A model generated the notes under the pieces. The model did not search any database. It was not told the origin of the DNA and was given only the letters and a program-made list of their open reading frames with translations. This document shows positions 1 to 6,486 of a stretch of 33,549 nt of DNA, piece after piece. The stretch lies in assembly GCA_030526175.1 (NCBI GenBank), contig JAUNDJ010000014.1, positions 1 through 33,549 on the forward strand. Direction: 5' to 3'. The position numbers and the translations under genes are program-made. Origin of the DNA: Bacillota bacterium (GTDB lineage Bacteria > Bacillota_I > Bacilli_A > Erysipelotrichales > Erysipelotrichaceae). The number at the start of each line of letters is the position of its first letter. Positions within the stretch are counted from its first letter, which is position 1.

Positions 1-54
1 ACTGCTTTTTTAAAAACTATCACTATATTTAGATGCTTGTTACCAAAGTCAGGT

Positions 55-83
55 ATTATAAAACCTTTTGGAGATTTTCACAA
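55..83 (-). promoter_or_regulatory. Promoter for a leftward gene beyond the left edge
   Basis: On the minus strand a -35 TTGTGA (78-83) and a perfect -10 TATAAT (55-60) are separated by 17 bp. It points out of the window and lies just after the terminator of the small membrane protein gene, so it most likely drives the next leftward gene, which is not in the window. No coding sequence can be recognised in bases 1-54. Confidence 0.5.
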
Positions 84-84
84 A

Positions 85-114
85 CGAGAAAAAGGATGAG
101 TTATTCCTCATCCT
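85..114 (-). terminator. Terminator of the metG-small protein operon
   Basis: An 8-bp stem (93-100 with 107-114) is followed on the minus strand by a T-rich run. The stop codon of the small membrane protein (101-103) lies in the loop, so the terminator overlaps the end of the gene. Confidence 0.7.
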
Positions 115-289
115 CTATTTTATGAACTAATTTTTTCATCAGAAAGACCCTGATAAGCCCTAATACAATGATAAATATTCCTACAAACGTTATATTTTTT
201 GTTTGATTCATAATACCAAATAAAGCCACTATAACGCCCAATCCAGCTAATTGTATTTGTCGAAAAATCAGTTTTTGTTTATCGTTCAT
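101..289 (-). CDS. Small two-helix membrane protein downstream of metG
   Basis: This 62-residue protein has two hydrophobic stretches, roughly residues 13-27 and 33-51, joined by a short polar turn. The tail is charged (KKLVHKIEDEE). I do not recognise the family. The start codon lies 3 nt after the metG stop, and I see no clear Shine-Dalgarno sequence, so translation is probably coupled to metG. A terminator overlapping its stop codon shows that it is the last gene of the metG transcript, which places it under the Met T-box. Function is unknown; the placement is seen in the sequence and the co-regulation is inferred. Confidence 0.65.
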   Translation of the reverse strand: MNDKQKLIFRQIQLAGLGVIVALFGIMNQTKNITFVGIFIIVLGLIRVFLMKKLVHKIEDEE

Positions 290-292
290 ATC

Positions 293-2209
293 TTAGCGTA
301 CAGTAGAACCGTTTTTTACTTCTTTGTCTGGAGTGATTACACAAGTTTTCTTTTTACTATCGGCACTTAAGATCATTCCATTTGATTCAATACCATGAAT
401 TGTAGTTGGAGCTAAGTTTGTCACAACAACAACTTGTTTTCCAAGCAATTCTTCTGGTTTGTAGTATTTAGAAATTCCACTTACGATTTGACGCGTTTCT
501 TTCCCAAGATCCACTTTGCATACTAACAAGTGTTTTGCTTCTTCGTGTTGGTAACATTCTTTTACTGTACCAACTTTTAATTCTACTTTTGAAAAATCTT
601 CAATTGTGATTTTTGGTTCTTCGGCTTTTTTCTTTGCTTCTTTTTGATTTTCTACTTCTTTCATAAACTTAGCAGCATCAATACGAGCAAATAATGGTTC
701 CATTTTTTCAGCTACTTTAATTTCTGTTTCTAATTGACCAAATTCTGTAATTGTATCAAAATCACGTTTTTCTGTTCCAATCGCATCTAAGATTTTCTTT
801 CCAGTTTCTGGTAAGTAGCTTTCTAATAAAACTGCTGAAATACGAATTGCTTCTAATAAGTTATATAAAACTGTTGCCAAACGATCTTTCTTATCTTCTT
901 CTTTCGCAAGAGCCCATGGCATAGTTTCATCAATATATTTATTTGATCTTCTTAATAATGCGAAAATTTCATTTAGTGCATCAACGACATGGAAGTTTTC
1001 CATTTTTGCTTCTACTTTCGCTAAACAAGAAGTAGCCATTTCTTTTAATTCTTTGTCCACATCTTCTTCAACACCAGGGTTTGTCACAACTCCATCAAAG
1101 TATTTATTTTCCATCGCAATAGTACGAGATACTAGGTTTCCTAAGATATTGGCTAAATCAGAATTAATACGTTCAATAACTAAATCCCAAGTAATTGTTC
1201 CGTCTTGTGCAAAAGGCATTTCATGTAAACAATAATAACGAACGGCATCAACACCAAATGCTTCAACCAATTCTTCGGCATAAATTACATTTCCTTTAGA
1301 TTTAGACATTTTTCCATCCCCAATCAATAACCATGGGTGTCCAAATACTTTCTTAGGAAGAGGTTCTCCCAATGCCATTAAGATAATTGGCCAAATAATA
1401 GTGTGGAAACGTAAGATATCTTTTCCAATAATGTGTGTTCCTGGCCAGTATTTTTTGTACATTTCTCCACTTTCTCCATCAGGGTTATATCCTAATGTAG
1501 TGATATAGTTAGAAAGTGCATCGATCCAAACGTATACAACGTGTTTGTCATCAAAATCTACTGGAACACCCCAAGTAAATGAAGAACGTGACACACATAA
1601 ATCTTGAAGCCCTGGTTTAATAAAGTTATTAATCATTTCATTTCTTCTAGATTCTGGTTGAATAAAATCAGGGTGCTCTTCGATATATTGTGTTAATTGC
1701 CCAGCGTATTTTTGCATATTGAAGAAATATGCTTCTTCTTTTGCTGGTTGAACTGGACGACCACAATCTGGACAACATCCGTCTACTAATTGAGATTCAG
1801 TCCAGAAGCTTTCACATGGTGTACAATACAATCCTTCGTAATATCCTTTATAGATATCTCCTTGATCGTATAACTTTTTAAAGATTTTTTGAACAGTTTT
1901 TACGTGTTGTTCATCTGTTGTACGAACAAAATAATCGTAACTTGTATTCATTAAATCCCAGTTTGATCGAATTTTCCCAGCAACTTCATCCACGAATTGT
2001 TGTGGAGTAACACCAGCAGCTTTCGCTTTTTCTTCAATTTTAATACCATGTTCGTCTGTTCCTGTTTGGAAGAAGACATCATATCCTTGTGCTCTTTTAA
2101 AACGCGCAATCGCATCGCTTAAAATAATTTCATAAGTATTCCCAATATGAGGTCTACCTGATGTATAAGCAATTGCCGTAGTTAAATAATAGGGTTCTTT
2201 TTTTATCAT
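293..2209 (-). CDS. metG: Methionyl-tRNA synthetase
   Basis: MetRS charges tRNA-Met with methionine in the cytoplasm. The 638-residue product shows the class I signature PHIGN near residues 20-24 and KMSKS near residue 299. A zinc-binding insert with cysteines in CTPC and CCPDC patterns lies near residues 126-149. A C-terminal tRNA-binding OB domain of the Arc1p/EMAPII type runs from about residue 535 to the end. I chose the ATG of MIKKEP at 2207-2209 because GGAGG lies at the right distance; the longer open frame upstream runs into the T-box leader and is not conserved-looking. Expression is controlled by the Met T-box directly upstream. A 62-residue membrane protein gene follows 3 nt after the stop. 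Confidence 0.97.
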   Translation of the reverse strand: MIKKEPYYLTTAIAYTSGRPHIGNTYEIILSDAIARFKRAQGYDVFFQTGTDEHGIKIEEKAKAAGVTPQQFVDEVAGKIRSNWDLMNTSYDYFVRTTDEQHVKTVQKIFKKLYDQGDIYKGYYEGLYCTPCESFWTESQLVDGCCPDCGRPVQPAKEEAYFFNMQKYAGQLTQYIEEHPDFIQPESRRNEMINNFIKPGLQDLCVSRSSFTWGVPVDFDDKHVVYVWIDALSNYITTLGYNPDGESGEMYKKYWPGTHIIGKDILRFHTIIWPIILMALGEPLPKKVFGHPWLLIGDGKMSKSKGNVIYAEELVEAFGVDAVRYYCLHEMPFAQDGTITWDLVIERINSDLANILGNLVSRTIAMENKYFDGVVTNPGVEEDVDKELKEMATSCLAKVEAKMENFHVVDALNEIFALLRRSNKYIDETMPWALAKEEDKKDRLATVLYNLLEAIRISAVLLESYLPETGKKILDAIGTEKRDFDTITEFGQLETEIKVAEKMEPLFARIDAAKFMKEVENQKEAKKKAEEPKITIEDFSKVELKVGTVKECYQHEEAKHLLVCKVDLGKETRQIVSGISKYYKPEELLGKQVVVVTNLAPTTIHGIESNGMILSADSKKKTCVITPDKEVKNGSTVR

Positions 2210-2229
2210 TATTACATTCCTCCTAAAAA

Positions 2230-2434
2230 ATAAAAAAGCTTTCATCCAAGGACGAAAGCTTCGCGGTACCACCTTAGTTTATGCATAAAAATGCACCTCA
2301 AATCGTTAACGCCGATATACGTCCTTTATGGAAGCTCCAAGACCATCTTCACCTAACATCCTTTACATGATTCCACCAAACACATGCTCTCTATCAAATT
2401 CCATTAGGATACTCTTCTTTTCATTGCTGTAGCA
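2230..2434 (-). ncRNA. T-box riboswitch with Met (AUG) specifier, upstream of metG
   Basis: The minus-strand leader carries the conserved T-box element TGGTACCGCG (2262-2271), followed by a strong terminator stem (about 2234-2261) and a T run. The Stem I base contains GAAGAGTA followed by CCTAA, which pairs with TTAGG on the 3' side. After TTAGG comes GTGAAG-ATG-GTCTTGGAGC, the usual specifier-loop layout, giving the specifier codon ATG at 2344-2346. AAGG before the T-box can pair with CCTT after it to form the antiterminator. Known for the family: uncharged cognate tRNA pairs with specifier and T-box bulge and allows readthrough. Here uncharged tRNA-Met should induce metG. Confidence 0.9.
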
Positions 2435-2439
2435 TACCT

Positions 2440-2469
2440 ATTATAGCTTACAAATATAAGAAAAGACAA
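2440..2469 (-). promoter_or_regulatory. metG T-box promoter
   Basis: Perfect -10 TATAAT (2440-2445) and -35 TTGTCT (2464-2469) with an 18-bp spacer. The -35 lies inside the descending arm of the upstream gene's terminator, so the two signals share bases. Confidence 0.6.
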
Positions 2470-2486
2470 GAACGAATTCTTGTCTT
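2459..2486 (-). terminator. Terminator of the RDD-PHP gene
   Basis: A 9-10 bp stem (2464-2472 with 2477-2485) with a TTCG loop on the minus strand, followed by TTTTC. It starts inside the stop codon of the RDD-PHP gene (2485-2487) and overlaps the -35 of the metG promoter. Confidence 0.75.
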
Positions 2487-4074
2487 ATTGTGCTGCTTTT
2501 GTGATTACGCGTACTAATGGAAGTGCTTTTTCCGGACAATTTGTCATACCCATTTTATAATTTGGTTTAATTGCTCCATGATAATCACTACCACATGTGA
2601 TAAATCCTTTGTGCGCTTTTGTAACCTTTAATAAAGCTGTCATTGTTTGTGGATGCACCAATGGAGAGAAACATTCTGTTCCATCAAATCCACTCTTGAT
2701 TAATACTTCAATTCCATCATCACTAATCGAATCCATATGCCAACTTGAAAGAATGGCAATACCATTCGCATCGTGAATCGCATCAATTAATGTGCGAATA
2801 TCCGGATAGTCTCCTTGTACATAACATGGGCCTTTTGTACCAAAAATTCCATGTTTAAATCTTGCACGTGCTTCTTTCTCTGATTTAGACATTTTAATAT
2901 ATTTTTGAACCATTGGAAGCTCACGTACCGTTTTATTATTAAAGACCATTTTAGTGATATCTTCTGGTGTAATTGTTTGGAAACGAGAAGAAGAGATAAT
3001 AGAATCTACATCGATACCAATACCACTAAATTCTTCAAATTTCTTTACACGTAACATTGAAATATTCTTTTCTCTTTTTAAAGACTCTCTTTCAAATTCT
3101 TCAAAAACAGGATTATTCCAATCAATATAGTAGCCTAGCACACGAATTCTAACACCATTATATTGTCCGTCTAATTCCACTCCAGGAATATATTGGATAT
3201 TGTACAATTGGGCAAAACGTTCGGCTGCTGCATTGGCTCTTGCACAGTTATGATCGGTAATCGAAATAACTTGCATTCCATTTTCTTTAGCTTGTCTAAA
3301 GATTTCTTCAATATCGTATGAGCCATCATCACTATAAGTTGAACGAATATGTAAATCAATAGGACAAATTCCTTCCGGTGTTTCAGAAACAATTGGAATC
3401 GGCTGTACAACTTCCGGTTGTACTGGCTGTACATTTTCAACTGCAGGTTTCTTTATTGTACCTTTTACTTCAACATTTGAATAATCTGGTTCATTGACTA
3501 AAACCAATCCAAACGCTAAATCGAATAAGTTTTGTTGGTTTGGAGTAATTAATATTACAATACCGGTAATAATCCACCATACAATAATTCCAACAATTTG
3601 GAAAAAGTATCCAAATACTACAAGCGGAATCCCAAATCCTAAAGCTTGTCTTAAAATCAACATCAAAGGAGCGGCTTCCTTTTTATTTCTTTGTACGATT
3701 TTAATACCTGTTAATGTCCCACCAATGGTTTGTCCTTTTGTCGATGCAGTAAATACACCTAACAATACCGCTCCGATGATAAATAACATCGCATACATGA
3801 TATAGAATAAGAAATCAAATAAAAGCGGTGGTATGATACCACATAAAATCAACAAGAATTCAATCACCCATAAATACACAGGTAACAAACAAATATTTAT
3901 ATCTATTAAAAAGCAATAAAAATGGCTTTGGTAATCCTTTAAATTTCGTCCTAATGGTTTTGCATTTTGATATGCGCCATTACGATATAGTTGAGATTTT
4001 TTTAGAACAACGTTGTAATTAATAATCAGATCACGAATTTTTTGACCTAAACCTAGTTTACTAGAAATCCCCAT
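2485..4074 (-). CDS. RDD membrane domain fused to a PHP-type phosphoesterase domain
   Basis: This 529-residue protein has two parts. Residues about 45-205 are hydrophobic with several membrane segments and read as an RDD-family domain, including GGTLTGIKIVQRN and a final hydrophobic stretch before NLFDLAFGL. After a Pro/Val linker, residues about 237-529 form a PHP domain. Its motifs are DLHIRSTYSDDG (H242), SITDHN, PGVEL, a histidine in SSWHMDS, and GSDYHG near 495-500. In most PHP proteins motif I is HxH; here the second histidine is Arg244 (codon CGT at 3343-3345). The other ligands look intact, so metal binding may be altered rather than lost. The gene has its own promoter and terminator. 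Known PHP domains hydrolyse phosphoesters or act in DNA polymerases; the substrate here is unknown. The fusion tethers the domain to the membrane. Confidence 0.8.
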   Translation of the reverse strand: MGISSKLGLGQKIRDLIINYNVVLKKSQLYRNGAYQNAKPLGRNLKDYQSHFYCFLIDINICLLPVYLWVIEFLLILCGIIPPLLFDFLFYIMYAMLFIIGAVLLGVFTASTKGQTIGGTLTGIKIVQRNKKEAAPLMLILRQALGFGIPLVVFGYFFQIVGIIVWWIITGIVILITPNQQNLFDLAFGLVLVNEPDYSNVEVKGTIKKPAVENVQPVQPEVVQPIPIVSETPEGICPIDLHIRSTYSDDGSYDIEEIFRQAKENGMQVISITDHNCARANAAAERFAQLYNIQYIPGVELDGQYNGVRIRVLGYYIDWNNPVFEEFERESLKREKNISMLRVKKFEEFSGIGIDVDSIISSSRFQTITPEDITKMVFNNKTVRELPMVQKYIKMSKSEKEARARFKHGIFGTKGPCYVQGDYPDIRTLIDAIHDANGIAILSSWHMDSISDDGIEVLIKSGFDGTECFSPLVHPQTMTALLKVTKAHKGFITCGSDYHGAIKPNYKMGMTNCPEKALPLVRVITKAAQ

Positions 4075-4102
4075 TACTAAATCCCCACCTTTTCTTGTCT
4101 AT

Positions 4103-4131
4103 TATCCCATGTTCATTATCCATAGTCAAGA
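4103..4131 (-). promoter_or_regulatory. Promoter of the RDD-PHP gene
   Basis: -35 TTGACT (4126-4131) and -10 GATAAT (4103-4108) with a 17-bp spacer, about 30 bp before the start codon. Confidence 0.6.
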
Positions 4132-4149
4132 AAACAAAATAAGCGGTAA

Positions 4150-4179
4150 AAAACAAAAAAGTCCTTTTTTCAAGGACTT
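4150..4179 (-). terminator. Terminator of the surface protein gene
   Basis: An 8-bp stem (4159-4166 with 4172-4179) followed on the minus strand by a T run. The stop codon at 4178-4180 lies within the stem. Confidence 0.7.
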
Positions 4180-5242
4180 AGTTTGTTCTTTTTTTCTTTG
4201 TCAATAAAGCAAGTACCGCCACCGAAATCATACATAGAACACTATAGAATGTTAAATTAGACGATACGGATGTATTTACTGTGCGAGAAGTAGTAGCGCC
4301 ATTTCCTGATAAGGAAATACGAATATCTCTTGCCGCATTGTATAATTTTGCAAAGCTTTGGCTTCCAGCATCGTACAAAATTGCGTTTACTTCACTTTTT
4401 TCTGCTGTCGACAATTCATACCATGCATTATAACCATTTAATAAAACATGATAATTTCCTGTTGTAACTGTCTTAATAATCGAACCGTTTAATACACAAT
4501 ATGAATTCACAAAGTTTTGTGCAGTTGTTTGATCGGCACTTTTTGTTGTTTGTTGTGCTTCAACATTTACAGTTTCAACGTTTACTTTATTCTCCACTTG
4601 TACTTCAGATTCGATTGTTTGCATATCTAAATTTGCAGTCACTACTTCTTGCGTAGCTGGTGCTTCGGCTACAAATAAGACATTTTCCACTGCCGCTTGT
4701 GCATCTGCTTCTTGATCGACTACAATTTCTTCTTCTGCTTCTGGATTTGTTTCTTCATCCGCTGGAGCATTTTCTACTTCAGGTTGTTCTTCCGCAGGTA
4801 CATTTTCCGGACCTACAACTTCTTCAGGTTGTTCTTCCGCAGAAGCTTCCTCTGATTTTTCCGCATTCACTTGCTCATTCATTTGGATAGCCGCTAATAC
4901 AAAATCATTATAAAGAACACCTGTATTTTCTAAAACAATCGCATCAATTTCTGCTCTTGTTTCTTCAGGCAATTGGTCATAGATTTGTTTTCCTAATAGA
5001 ATGATTTCATAATTTTCAAGTGTAACTTCTGTATGAAAATTTGAGACATTTACAATTTGACCCAATTCATCAACAATTTCCATTTGATATTTAGCATATA
5101 CTTCAACAAATTCTGTGGCATTTGTAATAACTACTTGTTCGCAATAACTATATTCATCCATCGCATAAATAGGTGCAACCGGATAAGCTAACGAAGATAC
5201 CATTATCCCCGCAAATAGAGTTCCTAGATGTTTTTTATTCAT
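4178..5242 (-). CDS. Secreted, C-terminally anchored protein with a duplicated domain and acidic linker
   Basis: The 354-residue product starts with a signal peptide (residues 1-27, cleavage probably after PIYA). It ends with a hydrophobic segment (about 330-347) followed by KKKRTN. This tail resembles a sortase substrate, but no LPxTG-like motif is seen before the helix, so it may simply be membrane-anchored. Two related domains flank an acidic Pro/Glu-rich linker (about 125-200). Residues 77-103 and 263-289 align as NY-x-[IV]-[IL]-L-x-G...L...[RK]-x-E-[IV]-x-AI-[LV], and residues 43-50 match 242-249. The start has TAGGAGTG at good spacing. It lies 42 nt after dxr in the same direction and may share that transcript. 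Function unknown; a cell-surface role is inferred. Confidence 0.75.
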   Translation of the reverse strand: MNKKHLGTLFAGIMVSSLAYPVAPIYAMDEYSYCEQVVITNATEFVEVYAKYQMEIVDELGQIVNVSNFHTEVTLENYEIILLGKQIYDQLPEETRAEIDAIVLENTGVLYNDFVLAAIQMNEQVNAEKSEEASAEEQPEEVVGPENVPAEEQPEVENAPADEETNPEAEEEIVVDQEADAQAAVENVLFVAEAPATQEVVTANLDMQTIESEVQVENKVNVETVNVEAQQTTKSADQTTAQNFVNSYCVLNGSIIKTVTTGNYHVLLNGYNAWYELSTAEKSEVNAILYDAGSQSFAKLYNAARDIRISLSGNGATTSRTVNTSVSSNLTFYSVLCMISVAVLALLTKKKRTN

Positions 5243-5284
5243 GTTATCACTCCTAACTACCGTTTTATTGTACCTTATTATTTC

Positions 5285-6424
5285 TTATTGGTCTAGCCAA
5301 AGATTCCGTACGAATTCCCTTGCTCTCAAATCGCTTTCTTCCAATTCTTCAAGAGTAGGATTTTCAATATATGTTGCATTATCTACTGCCTTTTGAATAC
5401 TTTCTTCAATCTGCAAGAATGAAATCTTTTCTTCTAAAAACAATTGAACCGCTTGTTCATCCGCACCATTAAATACAGCACCTAGATTTCCTTCTTTTTT
5501 CCCGACTTCATAAGCCAATTGACACATTGGATATCTTTCGAAATCCATTTCCTTAAAATGAAGATCGTGTGTTTTTGTCATATCATAAGGACGATCTTCT
5601 TTCAATACAGGCCGATCTGGATAACAAAGTGCATATTGGATTGGCAGCCTCATATCTGCAGAACCTAATTGTGCCATTACCGCATTATCGTTATATTCAA
5701 CCATTGAATGGACAACACTTTCTTTATGAAGAACGACATCAATTTTATCGTAATCCAAATCAAATAGAAAATGAGCTTCGATTACCTCAAATCCTTTATT
5801 TACCATTGTGGCACTATCAACCGTAATACGTTTCCCCATAGACCAGTTTGGGTGATTTAAAGTTTGTTCTACAGTAACATTCCCTAATTCGTCTCTAGTC
5901 TTGTCCCTGAAACTACCACCACTAGCCGTGATAATCAATCTTTTAATGTCTCGTTTCGAATTTCCTTGCAAGCATTGGAAAATAGCTGAATGCTCCGAAT
6001 CAATTGGATATAATTTAGTTTCTGTTCTTTTCAAAGTTTCTCTAACTAGCATTCCTCCTGCAACAAGACTTTCTTTATTAGCAAGAGCAACATCGATTCC
6101 TTTTTCCAAAGAAGCCAAAGTTGGTTTTAGTCCTCTAAATCCTACAACTGCATTTACTAAAATGTCATATTCCACATTTTGTATACAATCGACCATGCAT
6201 GTATTGCCTTCATATATTTTACCTTCAAAACCTTCTATTGTGATTGGTTTTGCCATCCCAACTACTTGAATAGATGGATGTTTTTTCACAATTTCTTTTA
6301 TCACATCTGTTTGTGTTCCGGCACAAACACCGACTAATGTAAATAAATCTGGGTGTTGTTCTACTACATCCACAGTTTGTAATCCTATGGAACCAGTTGC
6401 TCCCAATAATAAAATACGTTTCAT
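5285..6424 (-). CDS. dxr: 1-deoxy-D-xylulose 5-phosphate reductoisomerase
   Basis: Dxr converts DXP to MEP using NADPH, the committed step of the MEP isoprenoid pathway. The 379-residue protein shows the N-terminal NADPH-binding GATGSIGLQT, then ANKESLV, the metal and substrate site DSEHSAIFQC, TASGGSFRD, the flexible loop HPNWSMGKRITVDSATM and NKGFEVIEAHFLF. I start at ATG 6422-6424 because GAGGTG precedes it by six bases; an in-frame GTG three codons earlier lies within this ribosome-binding site. The promoter sits directly behind the glgP terminator. ispF of the same pathway lies elsewhere in this window, so the pathway is not one operon here. Confidence 0.97.
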   Translation of the reverse strand: MKRILLLGATGSIGLQTVDVVEQHPDLFTLVGVCAGTQTDVIKEIVKKHPSIQVVGMAKPITIEGFEGKIYEGNTCMVDCIQNVEYDILVNAVVGFRGLKPTLASLEKGIDVALANKESLVAGGMLVRETLKRTETKLYPIDSEHSAIFQCLQGNSKRDIKRLIITASGGSFRDKTRDELGNVTVEQTLNHPNWSMGKRITVDSATMVNKGFEVIEAHFLFDLDYDKIDVVLHKESVVHSMVEYNDNAVMAQLGSADMRLPIQYALCYPDRPVLKEDRPYDMTKTHDLHFKEMDFERYPMCQLAYEVGKKEGNLGAVFNGADEQAVQLFLEEKISFLQIEESIQKAVDNATYIENPTLEELEESDLRAREFVRNLWLDQ

Positions 6425-6442
6425 ATTATTCACCTCGTTAGT

Positions 6443-6451
6443 ATTATAACA
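6443..6451 (-). promoter_or_regulatory. Extended -10 promoter of dxr
   Basis: TGT-TATAAT on the minus strand: a perfect -10 (6443-6448) with an upstream TG. No good -35 is visible, because that position is occupied by the glgP terminator hairpin. The extended -10 may compensate. Confidence 0.45.
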
Positions 6452-6477
6452 GAAAAAAGCACCGTTAAACGGTGCTT
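6451..6477 (-). terminator. glgP terminator
   Basis: An 8-bp GC-containing stem (6457-6464 with 6470-6477) followed by a T run on the minus strand, ten bases after the glgP stop. Confidence 0.85.
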
Positions 6478-6486
6478 AATTTAATA

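Noticed and set aside
293-2272. Longer metG start at 2272
   Set aside because: The extra 21 codons run through the T-box terminator hairpin, and the ATG at 2209 has a well-placed GGAGG.
4178-4260. Sortase anchoring signal at the end of the duplicated-domain protein
   Set aside because: The hydrophobic helix and basic tail are present, but no LPxTG-like motif precedes them.
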